Shown here: one piece after another, positions 16,423 through 25,335 of the stretch
Position numbering within the stretch: position 1 is the first letter of the stretch
Layout: the number at the start of each line of letters is the position of its first letter
Assembly (NCBI GenBank): GCA_944388405.1
Contig: CALXIQ010000006.1
Location: 124,001-188,000, forward strand
Direction of reading: 5' to 3'
DNA from: an uncultured Ruminococcus sp.
Lineage (GTDB): Bacteria > Bacillota > Clostridia > Oscillospirales > Ruminococcaceae
Length of the DNA: 64,000 nucleotides
Made by a program: the position numbers and the translations under genes
Notes under the pieces: generated by a model
Told to the model about the DNA's origin: nothing
Database searches by the model: none
The model's input: the letters and a program-made list of their open reading frames with translations, nothing else

Positions 16423-17586
16423 TCAGGGATAGTATACCCCCACAGGGTTTGAGTTTTCGTAGATTACTCTGGGAACCCGGGCTGAAACCTGACACACAAT
16501 TTCATAGCCGATTGTTCCGGTAAGTTCGGCTATATCGTCGGCGGTGCAGCTTTCTTCCCCGTCTGTTCCTATGAGAGTTGCAATATCTCCCGGGCGGACG
16601 TTTTCAATATCGGAAACGTCGCACATAAACTGGTCCATGCATACTCTTCCCGTTATAGGAGCACGCTTGCCGTGGATTATAACGTAACCTTTGTTTGAAA
16701 GGGCTCTGGGATAGCCGTCGGCATAGCCGCAGGTTACGGTGGCAAGGGTGGTGGGTTTATCGGTTTTGTAGGTTCTGCCGTAGCTTACGCACACTCCTGC
16801 TTCCACCGTTTTCACCTGTGAAACCGCCGCTTTAAGTTCCATTACCGGGGCAAGCTCAAAGGGCAGAGGGGTGGAAACGCATGGCTTCAATCCGTAGAGG
16901 ATAATGCCAAGCCGAGCCAGAGTGCTGCGGGGATTTTTGTGGTATATCCCCCCTGCTGAGTTAAGACAATGGACATGCTCAAGCTTTAAGCCCCGGGAGC
17001 AAAGCTCATCATACACCTTAAAAAAGCTGTCGGTCTGAGACTTTGTGTAGGCAACATCGTCAGGCTCAGTACTGTCGGCGGCGGCGTAGTGGGTGAAGAT
17101 GCCCTCAAGAGAGATACCCGGCAGAGCGGCGATTTTTTCAAGCTCCGCACAGATTTCCTCCGTCCTGCCCCTGACGCCGATTCTGGTCATTCCCGTGTCC
17201 ACCGCCACATGACAGCGGATTTTGCCGCCCTTTGAATGCTGCGACAAAAGACGGGCGTAGGAATATTCCGTTACCGCCTGAATAATATTGTTTTCATAAA
17301 GCAGGTCCGCCGCCTCGGGAGGAGTGTAGCCGAGAATAAGTATCTCGCCCTTTATCCCCATTTTTCGCAGGCGGAGCGCTTCTATTTCGTTTGAAACCGC
17401 AAACCACCTTACTCCCAGCTTGTTTTCAAGATAGGGGCAGATAGCTTCGTCGCTGTGGCCGTAGCAAAACGCCTTTACAACGCACATTATCTCGTTTTCG
17501 GGGCAGATAAAGCGCTTGTAGCTGTTAAGATTCTTTTCAAGGCGGTCAAGATGGATTTCCGCCCAGGTTCGTTTGAGATAGTTCAT
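16423..17586 (-). CDS. alr: Alanine racemase
   Basis: The protein has 387 residues. It is a fold-type III PLP enzyme that interconverts L- and D-alanine for peptidoglycan. Lys38 would bind PLP, in the motif [10 protein letters not shown]; most alanine racemases read VKANAYGHG there, so the immediate context is unusual. The second catalytic residue fits the Tyr in CVSYGRTY. The substrate-binding region GRVCMDQFM and the C-terminal ARVPRVI are also present. The start ATG 17586 follows GGGGATTATAA. The unusual lysine motif leaves a small chance of a related amino-acid racemase. Confidence 0.9.
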   Translation of the reverse strand: MNYLKRTWAEIHLDRLEKNLNSYKRFICPENEIMCVVKAFCYGHSDEAICPYLENKLGVRWFAVSNEIEALRLRKMGIKGEILILGYTPPEAADLLYENNIIQAVTEYSYARLLSQHSKGGKIRCHVAVDTGMTRIGVRGRTEEICAELEKIAALPGISLEGIFTHYAAADSTEPDDVAYTKSQTDSFFKVYDELCSRGLKLEHVHCLNSAGGIYHKNPRSTLARLGIILYGLKPCVSTPLPFELAPVMELKAAVSQVKTVEAGVCVSYGRTYKTDKPTTLATVTCGYADGYPRALSNKGYVIIHGKRAPITGRVCMDQFMCDVSDIENVRPGDIATLIGTDGEESCTADDIAELTGTIGYEIVCQVSARVPRVIYENSNPVGVYYP

Positions 17587-17693
17587 TTATAATCCCCGCA
17601 TACCAAAAGAAAATAGGAAAAGCAGCGGGTATTCCTCCGTTTCGTAAAATTTTTGCAGCGGCGTGAGGTTTGTTTCTTTTTTTGAAGCCGCTA

Positions 17694-17722
17694 TTGAAAA
17701 ACACCGAACAGTGTGGTATAAT
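17694..17722 (+). promoter_or_regulatory. Promoter of the SLOG-family gene
   Basis: TTGAAA (17694-17699), 17 bases, TATAAT (17717-17722). It is divergent from alr and 53 bases before the predicted start codon. Confidence 0.85.
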
Positions 17723-17775
17723 ATAACTTAATTAAGCTTGCGGCTGCGCCGCCTGATGAAAGAGTGTGTCTTTTT

Positions 17776-18348
17776 ATGACTGAAAGCTATGGAATAGACA
17801 AAGCCACCACCTGCTGCTTCACCGGTCACAGAAGCCGTGATCTTCCCTTTTTCGGCGACAGGGATAAGCAGGGAATGAAATGTCTTGTCAGTAATATTCA
17901 GCTTGCAATAGAAACCGCTGCCTCCGAAGGGTATAAGACTTTTATTTCGGGAATGGCTGAGGGAACGGATCTGATATGTGCAGAGATTGTTCACAACCTT
18001 ATTCACAGAAAGGGTTTTGACATAAGGCTTATATGCGCTATTCCCTATAGGAATCAAGGAACGATGGAAATTTCAAATCCGCTTGACCGTTATATCTACA
18101 GCGTTATAATACAAAGCTGCGACAAGGTAGTTTACATATGCGATGAATTTGAAAAGAACTGCTATAAGCTGAGAAATCAGTTTATGGTGGACAACTCTTC
18201 AAGGATAATCGGGGTGTACAAGCAGAAGAAAAGAGGCTCGGGAACGCTTCAAACCATAAACATGGCAAAGGCGTCGGGGCTGGAGCTTAACATAATTGAG
18301 CTTGACAAAAACCCCATATTCTACATAGATTCAGCCGAGCAACTTTAA
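17776..18348 (+). CDS. SLOG-family (YpsA/DUF1273-like) protein
   Basis: The protein has 190 residues; a GTG start four codons earlier is possible. It shows the Rossmann-like SLOG pattern: CCFTGHRSR near the start, SGMAEGTDLICAEIV near 60, an IPYRNQ segment near 92, and a CDKVVYICD strand near 118. YpsA-like proteins bind nucleotide-type ligands. B. subtilis YpsA is linked to cell division, but no reaction is established. The next gene is a cell-envelope LCP-like protein, with a PII-like gene following. A division or envelope link is inference. Confidence 0.78.
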   Translation: MTESYGIDKATTCCFTGHRSRDLPFFGDRDKQGMKCLVSNIQLAIETAASEGYKTFISGMAEGTDLICAEIVHNLIHRKGFDIRLICAIPYRNQGTMEISNPLDRYIYSVIIQSCDKVVYICDEFEKNCYKLRNQFMVDNSSRIIGVYKQKKRGSGTLQTINMAKASGLELNIIELDKNPIFYIDSAEQL

Positions 18349-18439
18349 TATCTTATAATAGTTTACACCTAAATTATGAAATGTTCAAGTATTTTTTTAT
18401 ACACCGGGGAAGTTTTTATATAAGGAGCGTTTAATCAAT

Positions 18440-19384
18440 ATGTCCGATAAAGCTAAGAATAATAAAAAGAAAAAGTCGCAGGCGCCGGTGGCGTTGGTAT
18501 ATTTTGCGACCATGATGGTCTTTCTGGCGGTTTTCGCGGTTTTTGCGGTTATACTTCTCGGCAGAATGAATATCCAAAGCGAGCAGGAGGATAACGAGCC
18601 GGTTTCGCTTATGCAGTCTTATAATATTTTGTACGCCGGGGTAAATAGCGGCAACGAGCTTGCCGACCTTGCGCTGGTGAGAATGGCTCCCGAGATGGAT
18701 CAGATTATAATAACGCCCTGCTCATCACTTACTGTAAGCGTCACAGACGGAGTTTCAACCTTCGGAGAGATATATGCCGATGGTGGAATGACAAGGCTTG
18801 TAAACGCAGTGGAGCAGACCTTTAGGGTTGAAACCGACTACTATATGTCCCTTACAAGCAGCGCATTTGAAAGCGTGGCGGATATTCTCGGCGGAATGGT
18901 GTATACTCCAGAGGAGGACCTTTACTATCTTTCACAGGAGGACGCTTCATTGGACGTTTCTTACAGAGCAGGCGGAACTGTCTCCCTTTCGGGCAGAGAG
19001 ATTAACCTTATATGCCAGTCGCCCGTGTTCTCGCAGGGCAGAGGAGGAAATGTGGAATTTCTGGGAGAAGCGCTGTATCAGCTTGTAAACGGGGCATTCC
19101 AGCAGAACAATATCACACGAAACAATCTTGATAACATATATAATATTATGAGTGCGGATTCGGATACCAATCTTACCGACAGCGTCATGGAGCAGCACAA
19201 GTCCTATATGACCGAAATGCTCAGCCGTGATATCGAGCCTGCGGTTTTGCTTGTCCCGGACGGAACATGGACTAACGACAGCTATTTTACCGTTTCGGAC
19301 GAGTTCAGGACCTCTCTTGCAGAGGCTTATGAAAGAACATCTACCAACAGCGGGGTTGTATCTTCGGAGAGTGACGCCGTGTAA
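18440..19384 (+). CDS. Degenerate LytR-CpsA-Psr (LCP)-like membrane protein
   Basis: The protein has 314 residues. It has a basic Lys-rich cytoplasmic N-terminus (1-15), one TM helix (about 16-42) and an extracytoplasmic domain. The domain follows LCP order: a strand near NILYAGV, ADLALVRM, a strand-turn ITPCSSL, a FGEIYADGG helix, and the block YYMSLTSSAFESVADILGGMVY, which matches the LCP hallmark of aromatic-LVDxLGGV. The arginine-bearing catalytic motif (SIPRDT in active enzymes) reads TPCSSL, and other phosphate-binding Args appear missing. It is probably not an active wall-teichoic-acid ligase. The start is ATG 18440, with TAAGGAG upstream. Confidence 0.7.
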   Translation: MSDKAKNNKKKKSQAPVALVYFATMMVFLAVFAVFAVILLGRMNIQSEQEDNEPVSLMQSYNILYAGVNSGNELADLALVRMAPEMDQIIITPCSSLTVSVTDGVSTFGEIYADGGMTRLVNAVEQTFRVETDYYMSLTSSAFESVADILGGMVYTPEEDLYYLSQEDASLDVSYRAGGTVSLSGREINLICQSPVFSQGRGGNVEFLGEALYQLVNGAFQQNNITRNNLDNIYNIMSADSDTNLTDSVMEQHKSYMTEMLSRDIEPAVLLVPDGTWTNDSYFTVSDEFRTSLAEAYERTSTNSGVVSSESDAV

Positions 19385-19424
19385 GAATTTGGTTGTTGAA
19401 TTTTAATTGGAAGGGGCTGCGGCA

Positions 19425-19793
19425 ATGAAGCTTATGGTTATAATTCTAAATAAAATCGACGCTCTGGACTATCTGCTTGAGGGGCTTTCCGCAGCAGGAA
19501 TAGAAGGAGCCACCATAATCGAATCGTCAGGACTTGCCATGACCCTTTCAAAGCTTGACAGCTCCTTCGTAAGCGCTTCAATCAGAGCGTTGTTCAGCGG
19601 CAACGAGGACAACAGGACGATTCTTTCGGTTATAAGAAACGACCAGCTTGAGCTGGCAAGAAAGGTGGTCTACAACACGGTGGGTGATTTGTCGCTGCCA
19701 AATACGGGAATACTTTTTACCGTCCCCATAGATTTTGCAGAGGGCATAAGCAAAAACAGAAAAAAGCCCCAAAGCCCTCCCCAAAAGACATGA
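19425..19793 (+). CDS. PII-like protein
   Basis: The protein has 122 residues. The start is ATG 19425, eight bases after GGAAGGGG. The ferredoxin-like beta-alpha-beta pattern of PII/CutA-type proteins is visible: MKLMVIILN strand, DYLLEGLSAAGIEGATII helix and strand, and the closing NTGILFTVPID strand. There is no classical PII T-loop tyrosine, nor the ATP-binding signature of GlnB. No amt or glnA gene is near, so a nitrogen role is not supported. It follows the LCP-like gene by 40 bases. Confidence 0.6.
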   Translation: MKLMVIILNKIDALDYLLEGLSAAGIEGATIIESSGLAMTLSKLDSSFVSASIRALFSGNEDNRTILSVIRNDQLELARKVVYNTVGDLSLPNTGILFTVPIDFAEGISKNRKKPQSPPQKT

Positions 19794-19860
19794 TTGCATA
19801 AATATTTACAGAATATTTATATAAAATTCATCACTGAATTGAGAAAAGTCTTTTTGGGTA

Positions 19861-19889
19861 TTGCAAACGCCGATTTTCTGTGGTATACT
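19861..19889 (+). promoter_or_regulatory. Promoter of the rimP-nusA-infB operon
   Basis: TTGCAA (19861-19866), 17 bases, TATACT (19884-19889), preceded by an extended -10 TG. The expected transcription start is about 19896, which gives a leader of about 100 bases before rimP. Confidence 0.8.
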
Positions 19890-19908
19890 GTATGTAATAC
19901 GTTTAATG

Positions 19909-19937
19909 AAAGGCTGGAAATCAATTTCCGGTCTTTT
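19909..19937 (+). terminator. Leader hairpin: probable attenuator of rimP-nusA
   Basis: A 13-bp stem (19909-19921 with 19924-19936, with two G-U pairs) is followed by TTTTGATTTTG. It lies about 13 bases after the predicted transcription start and 58 bases before rimP. An interrupted U-run and wobble pairs mark a weak intrinsic terminator of the kind that depends on NusA. In B. subtilis NusA autoregulates its operon this way. Confidence 0.7.
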
Positions 19938-19994
19938 GATTTTGTATGGGGAATAATTACGAACGACGCCATGGTGAAAGGAACGGGATAATAT

Positions 19995-20483
19995 TTGGAG
20001 AAGAAAAACACTGCCGAGAAGGTCAGGGAGCTTGCTCAGCCGCTGTGTGAGGAGCTGGGGCTTTTTCTCTGGGACGTAAGGTTTGAAAAAGAGGGAGCAA
20101 CCTGGTATCTTAAGGTGCTGATTGATAAAGACGGCGGAGTGAGCATGGACGACTGCGAAGCGCTGACAAGACCTCTCAACAAGCTGCTGGATGAAACCGA
20201 CCCCATTTCTCAGAGCTATGTGCTGGAGGTGGGAAGTCCCGGGCTGGGAAGAGAGCTTAAGCGTCCCGAGCATTTTGAAGCTTGCATAAACGATATTCTC
20301 AGAATAAAGCTTATACGTCCCAGGGACGGTAAAAAGGAGTTTATAGCAGGTCTTGACGGATACGACAAGGAAAAGCTTTACTGCCATCTCACCGACGATG
20401 AGGGAAATGTGCTGGAGCCTGCGGAGTTTGTTATAAAAGAGTGTGCTTCCATAAAGCTGTACGACGACGGCGATTTGTTTTAA
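19995..20483 (+). CDS. rimP: Ribosome maturation factor RimP
   Basis: The protein has 162 residues, starting at TTG 19995. It has the N-terminal domain with FLWDVRFEKEG, YLKVLIDKDGG and the DCEALTRPL helix, then the YVLEVGSPGLGRELKRPEHF hallmark (about 75-95), then the Sm-like C-terminal domain. RimP assists late 30S assembly. It is the first gene of the rimP-nusA-infB operon and lies just behind the leader hairpin. Confidence 0.95.
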   Translation: MEKKNTAEKVRELAQPLCEELGLFLWDVRFEKEGATWYLKVLIDKDGGVSMDDCEALTRPLNKLLDETDPISQSYVLEVGSPGLGRELKRPEHFEACINDILRIKLIRPRDGKKEFIAGLDGYDKEKLYCHLTDDEGNVLEPAEFVIKECASIKLYDDGDLF

Positions 20484-20612
20484 AATGAGCCGAAGGCAAG
20501 CCGGAATCCGCAGTTGGAATGTGACGCAGCATTGAAGTATGCGGCAGTAAAGTCCGCCGCACAGATAGATTTTAAGTTAAATCAATAATTATCGGAAGGA
20601 TTGATTGAAAAA

Positions 20613-21710
20613 ATGAATAACGAGTTTTTTGAGGCGCTGAGCCTGCTTGAAAAGGAAAACAACATCGACGCCGAGGTGCTTATCGAAACGGTAAAGCAGG
20701 GCATAATGAAGGCTATAAAGAAGGACTATCCCAACAGCGAGAATATTGCGGTTGAAATAGACCCCGAAAGCGGCAAGTTTGAAATGAAGATACTTAAGGA
20801 GATCGTAGAGGGCGAGCCTGAGGATCCCGACAATGAGATAAGCCTTGACGAAGCCCTTACAATTTCAAAGGACGCAAGGGTGGGCGGCACAGCGGAGATA
20901 CTGCTTAGCCCTGCTAAGTTCGGAAGAGTGGCGGCACAGAACGCAAAGCAGTCCATCAAGCATGAGATAAAGGATTTTGAAAGAGAAAGACTTATCGAGC
21001 AATATAAGGACAAGGTTTACGAGTGTGTTTCGGCAACCGTTCAGAAGGTTGAGCCTGCAACCCTCAACGCAGTGCTTACCATTGACAAAAACGAGGTTTA
21101 CCTTGTGAGAAATGAGCAGATACCCGGCGAGGTGCTGAAGCCCGGAGATATAATCAAGGTTTACGTGGTGGGAATTGCAAATCCCGAGAAAAAGCCGTCC
21201 ATCAAAATATCAAGAACCCACAGGGAGCTGGTTAAAAGGCTGTTTGAAAGAGAAATTCCCGAAATTGCCGACGGTACCGTTGAGGTAAAGGCGATTTCAA
21301 GAGTTGCGGGAGCAAGGTCAAAGATAGCGGTTTGCAGCAAAGACCCCAACGTTGACGCCGTGGGAGCCTGCATTGGTCCCAAGAAGTCGAGAATTTCTTC
21401 CATAGTTAACGAGCTGAAGGGTGAAAAGATTGACGTTATTTTATGGAGCGAGGATCCTGCCGACTTTATCGCCAAAGCCCTTGCCCCTGCGGAGGTTATA
21501 GATGTTATTCTCTCGCCGGAGGAGGGAGTAAGGGAGTGCAAGGTTATTGTTCCCAACAATCAGCTTTCACTGGCTATAGGAAACAAGGGACAGAATGCAA
21601 AGCTTGCGGCGGGACTTACCGGCTATAAGATAGATATTCTGCCGGAGATACCTGTTAAGACGGAAGCAGAGACTGAAAAAGAGGAGCCCGTTGAAGCGGC
21701 GGAGGAATAA
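20613..21710 (+). CDS. nusA: Transcription termination/antitermination factor NusA
   Basis: The protein has 365 residues, the usual length without the C-terminal acidic repeats of proteobacteria. The start is ATG 20613 (MNNEFFEAL, matching other NusA N-termini); an in-frame TTG at 20601 abuts the GGAAGGA site and is less likely. It has an N-terminal RNAP-binding domain (1-125), an S1 domain (about 130-200) and two KH domains (about 205-345, with IGPKKSR and IGNKGQNAKLA). It pauses RNA polymerase and can promote termination at weak hairpins, including the one at 19909. Confidence 0.97.
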   Translation: MNNEFFEALSLLEKENNIDAEVLIETVKQGIMKAIKKDYPNSENIAVEIDPESGKFEMKILKEIVEGEPEDPDNEISLDEALTISKDARVGGTAEILLSPAKFGRVAAQNAKQSIKHEIKDFERERLIEQYKDKVYECVSATVQKVEPATLNAVLTIDKNEVYLVRNEQIPGEVLKPGDIIKVYVVGIANPEKKPSIKISRTHRELVKRLFEREIPEIADGTVEVKAISRVAGARSKIAVCSKDPNVDAVGACIGPKKSRISSIVNELKGEKIDVILWSEDPADFIAKALAPAEVIDVILSPEEGVRECKVIVPNNQLSLAIGNKGQNAKLAAGLTGYKIDILPEIPVKTEAETEKEEPVEAAEE

Positions 21711-21713
21711 GCT

Positions 21714-21983
21714 ATGAAAAGCAAAAGAGTTCCTATGAGAATGTGTCTCGGATGCAACGAGATGAAACCAAAAAAAGAGCTGATAAGGGTGGTTAAATCC
21801 AAGGAGGGTGAAATATCCCTTGATCTTACCGGAAAGAAAACAGGCAGGGGCGCTTATATATGCAGAAACATAGAGTGTTTCAGAAAAGCAAGAAGCGCTC
21901 ACAGGTTTGAAAGAGCCTTCGCCTGCAGAATAAGCGACGAGCTGTTTGACAGCATGGAGGCGGAGCTTGAAAATGAAAAGTAA
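21714..21983 (+). CDS. ylxR: YlxR/RnpM family RNase P modulator
   Basis: The protein has 89 residues and starts four bases after nusA. It has the family hallmarks: CxxC (CLGC, residues 12-15), the ELIRVVK strand, and the GRGAYIC motif near 44 with two further cysteines. YlxR/DUF448 was shown in B. subtilis to bind and modulate RNase P RNA (RnpM). Its usual slot between nusA and ylxQ is conserved here. Its end overlaps the next gene. Confidence 0.92.
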   Translation: MKSKRVPMRMCLGCNEMKPKKELIRVVKSKEGEISLDLTGKKTGRGAYICRNIECFRKARSAHRFERAFACRISDELFDSMEAELENEK

Positions 21984-22308
21984 GATGGGACTTATCACAA
22001 TGTGCAGAAAAGCCGGAAAGCTTCACATCGGTATGGATACCGTCAAGGAAGCGTGCAGAAACGGCAGTGCGTCGGGAGTTTTTATTGCAAACGACATTTC
22101 GCCAAAATCCCTTAAAGAGATAAAATTTATATGCTCCAGATACGGCGTTGAGCTGTATGAGCTTGGAATAAGCATGGACGACATCTGGACGGAGCTGGGA
22201 AAGAGAGCGGGAGTAATGGCTGTTACCGACAGAGGATTCAGCAAAGCCTGCGCCAAAGGGCTTGAACCTGTACCTGCTTCCGAGGACGATTTAAACAGCA
22301 ACCAATAA
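21973..22308 (+). CDS. ylxQ: L7Ae/L30e-like RNA-binding protein YlxQ
   Basis: The protein has 111 residues and overlaps ylxR by 11 bases, so translation is probably coupled. The L7Ae/L30e fold is seen in the core [19 protein letters not shown] and FIANDISP. The family binds kink-turn RNA; the target of YlxQ is unknown. The position between ylxR and infB is canonical. Confidence 0.88.
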   Translation: MKSKMGLITMCRKAGKLHIGMDTVKEACRNGSASGVFIANDISPKSLKEIKFICSRYGVELYELGISMDDIWTELGKRAGVMAVTDRGFSKACAKGLEPVPASEDDLNSNQ

Positions 22309-22319
22309 GGAGGACATTT

Positions 22320-24848
22320 TTGCCTATGAATATGAATAAAAAATATAAGCTTAACGAGCTTGCAAAGGACCTGAAGCTGTCAAACGCCCAGGTTGTGGAG
22401 TGTCTTGAAGGGCTGACGGGAGAAACCAAGAAAACGGTGGCTTCTCTTACTCCCGAGGAGATAGGATATGTTCTGGAGTATTTTACCCAGAACAATCAGG
22501 TGGAAAGCTTTGATGAATATTTCGCCGCCAATGTAAAGCCTGTTTCAGAGGAGAAAAAAGAGAAAAAGTCTGCTAAGCCCAAGGCTGAAAAGAAAGCTCA
22601 GCCGGAGGAAGCAAAGACCGAGCCTGCAAAGGAAAAAGCTTCCGAGCCGCAGAAAGCGGAGCAGATTATGCAGCAGCCTGTCGAAAAGAAGCCCGAGGCT
22701 GTAAAGCAGCCTGAAGAGCAAAAGGCGGCTGAAAAAGGAAACAAGCCTGCTCATAAAAAGGAGCAGCCAAAGCCGGCAAAGAAAAAGGAGCACGGCGTCA
22801 GACAGATTATCGGAGGATCTTTTGCAAAGGACGAGGGCTACACAGTTTCGGAAACCACCGACAGCTTTTCAAAGGGCAGAACGGTGGATACAAGAGGAAG
22901 CTATATAGAGCTTGACAAATACAACGAAAAATACGACAACCTTGCAAATACAAAGCAGAACAAAAGCAAGGATAACTTCACAAAGAAGCAGAAACTTACT
23001 CAGAAATCACAGCAGTATAAAAAGCAGCAGCATTCTCACAAAAAGGAGACTGAGGCTGAAAAGCTGCGCCGTCTTGAGCTGGAAAGAGCCAGAAAGCAGC
23101 AGCTTAAGGTACTTATCCCTGATGAGATTGTGGTTTCGGAGCTTGCCAGCAGGCTTAAGGTAACCGCTACTGAGGTAATCAAAAAGCTTATGGGTCTGGG
23201 AGTAATGGCTTCCATTAATGAAGTGATTGATTTTGACACCGCGGCTTTAGTTGCCGATGAGCTGGGCGCAAAGGTTGAAAAGGAAGTTATTGTAACAATT
23301 GAGGAGCGTCTTATTGCCGACGAGGAAGACCCTGAAGACAGCCTTGAAGAAAGATGCCCGGTAGTTGTTGTTATGGGTCACGTTGACCACGGAAAGACTT
23401 CAATTCTTGACAGAATAAGAAACGCTCATGTTGCGGAAGGCGAAGCAGGCGGAATCACCCAGCATATAGGAGCTTATCAGGTTGTCTACAACGGTAAGAA
23501 GATAACCTTCCTTGATACACCGGGACACGAGGCGTTTACTGCCATGAGAGCCAGAGGCGCCAATATTACAGATATAGCTATCCTTGTTGTTGCGGCGGAC
23601 GACGGAATTATGCCCCAGACTGTTGAATCAATCAACCATGCAAAGGCGGCAGGGGTATCTATAATCGTTGCTATAAACAAGATGGATAAGGAAGGTGCCA
23701 ACCCCGACAAAGTTAAGCAGGAGCTTACCGAGCATGGTCTTGTTGTTGAGGAATGGGGCGGAGATATTATTGCGGTTCCCGTATCGGCAAAAACGGGAAT
23801 GGGCATTGACGAGCTGCTGGAAAACATTCTGCTGGTAGCGGAGGTTAAAGAGCTTAAGGCAAATCCCAACAAGCTTGCAAAAGGCGCTGTTATCGAAGCT
23901 CGCCTTGACAAGGGCAAGGGACCGATTGCCACTCTGCTGGTTCAGGGCGGAACGCTTAATGTGGGCGATGTTATTATCGCAGGAACCGCTGTGGGCAGAG
24001 TAAGAACAATGACAAACGACAAGGGAAGAAGAATAGAAAACGCCGGACCATCCACCCCGGTTGAGATAACGGGTCTGGGAGAAGTGCCCAGTGCAGGCGA
24101 TACCTTTAACGCTGTTGCGGACGAAAAGCTGGCAAGAGAGCTGGTTGAGCAGAGAAAGCACGAGGCTAAGGAAGAGATATTCAAGCAGTATCAGAAGGTA
24201 ACCCTTGACAACCTGTTCGCTCAGATTTCAGAGGGCGAAATGAAGGAGCTGCCGCTTATAGTAAAGGCGGACGTTCAGGGCTCGGTGGAGGCTGTAAAGC
24301 AGTCCCTTGAAAAGCTTTCAAACGATGAGGTAAGAGTAAAGGTTATCCACGGAGCGGTAGGAGCGGTTTCAGAAAGCGACGTTATGCTTGCCAACGCTTC
24401 AAATGCGATTATTGTAGGCTTTAACGTGCGTCCCGACCCCGTTGCAAAGGATTCTGCGGAAAGAGACGGAGTTGACATTCGTCTTTACAGGGTTATTTAC
24501 GACGCAATCGAGGAAATTTCCACCGCTATGAAGGGAATGCTTGCGCCTAAGTACAGAGAGGTTGAAACGGCAAGAGTCGAGGTACGACAGGTTTACAAGA
24601 TTACCAATGTAGGAATTGTTGCGGGCTGTTATGTGCTCAGCGGCAAGGTGGGAAGAAACAACGAAATAAGAGTTGTAAGAGACGGTATTGTAATTGCCGA
24701 GGATAAGATGTCCTCGCTGAGGAGATTCAAGGACGATGTGAAGGAAGTTGCGGAAGGCTACGAATGCGGCATCACCCTTGAGAAGTTCTCCGACATCAAG
24801 GAGGGCGACATCTTTGAGGCGTTCTATATGGAGGAATACCGTGATTAA
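22320..24848 (+). CDS. infB: Translation initiation factor IF-2
   Basis: The protein has 842 residues. It starts at TTG 22320, six bases after AAGGAGG; ATG 22326 (12 bases away) or 22332 are alternatives. IF-2 N-terminal motif [14 protein letters not shown] is followed by a Lys/Glu/Ala-rich linker (about 80-165) and a second IF2_N region near 260-320. The GTPase core has G1 GHVDHGKT (near 354), G3 DTPGHE and G4 NKMD. The C-terminal domains C1 and C2 follow. It brings fMet-tRNA to the 30S subunit. Confidence 0.97.
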   Translation: MPMNMNKKYKLNELAKDLKLSNAQVVECLEGLTGETKKTVASLTPEEIGYVLEYFTQNNQVESFDEYFAANVKPVSEEKKEKKSAKPKAEKKAQPEEAKTEPAKEKASEPQKAEQIMQQPVEKKPEAVKQPEEQKAAEKGNKPAHKKEQPKPAKKKEHGVRQIIGGSFAKDEGYTVSETTDSFSKGRTVDTRGSYIELDKYNEKYDNLANTKQNKSKDNFTKKQKLTQKSQQYKKQQHSHKKETEAEKLRRLELERARKQQLKVLIPDEIVVSELASRLKVTATEVIKKLMGLGVMASINEVIDFDTAALVADELGAKVEKEVIVTIEERLIADEEDPEDSLEERCPVVVVMGHVDHGKTSILDRIRNAHVAEGEAGGITQHIGAYQVVYNGKKITFLDTPGHEAFTAMRARGANITDIAILVVAADDGIMPQTVESINHAKAAGVSIIVAINKMDKEGANPDKVKQELTEHGLVVEEWGGDIIAVPVSAKTGMGIDELLENILLVAEVKELKANPNKLAKGAVIEARLDKGKGPIATLLVQGGTLNVGDVIIAGTAVGRVRTMTNDKGRRIENAGPSTPVEITGLGEVPSAGDTFNAVADEKLARELVEQRKHEAKEEIFKQYQKVTLDNLFAQISEGEMKELPLIVKADVQGSVEAVKQSLEKLSNDEVRVKVIHGAVGAVSESDVMLANASNAIIVGFNVRPDPVAKDSAERDGVDIRLYRVIYDAIEEISTAMKGMLAPKYREVETARVEVRQVYKITNVGIVAGCYVLSGKVGRNNEIRVVRDGIVIAEDKMSSLRRFKDDVKEVAEGYECGITLEKFSDIKEGDIFEAFYMEEYRD

Positions 24849-24906
24849 TTAAAGCTGACGCCGGTTTGCGAGAATATATCCGGTGAAGTTGATATGGAGG
24901 TTAAAA

Positions 24907-25293
24907 ATGGCTGGTTTTAAGGCTGGGCGTATGTCGGAGGATATACGCAGGATAATTTCCGGTAAAATGAAGGATCTTAAAGACCCGAGAATAAACAGCG
25001 GAGATATGCTTACGGTGGTAAGATGCGACGTTTCAAGCGACGGGTCGTTCTGCAAGGTGTATATCTCCAGCCTTGAGGGGATAGACAAGGCGAAGGAAGC
25101 AATCAAAGGCTTTGAAAGCGCATCGGGATTTCTCAAAAGGGAGATTTCAAATGTGCTCAAGCTGAGGAAGTGCCCCGAGCTGAAGTTCATTGCAGACGAT
25201 TCTGCGGAATATTCCATGAGAATATCCGACAAGCTGAAAAGCATTAAGCTTGACGAAACGCCGGAAAGCGACACGGAGGAACAGCCCACATGA
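24907..25293 (+). CDS. rbfA: Ribosome-binding factor A
   Basis: The protein has 128 residues. The start is ATG 24907, six bases after GGAGG. The single KH-like domain has the family hallmarks RMSEDIRRIISGKMKDLKDPR near the N-terminus and the KCPELKFIADDSAEYS block (about 95-110). RbfA binds the 16S 5' domain during 30S maturation and cold adaptation. It is downstream of infB as usual. Confidence 0.95.
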   Translation: MAGFKAGRMSEDIRRIISGKMKDLKDPRINSGDMLTVVRCDVSSDGSFCKVYISSLEGIDKAKEAIKGFESASGFLKREISNVLKLRKCPELKFIADDSAEYSMRISDKLKSIKLDETPESDTEEQPT

Positions 25294-25335
25294 CCAAGTG
25301 CATGGCTGTGAATTATCAAAAGGGAGAAAAGGCTT

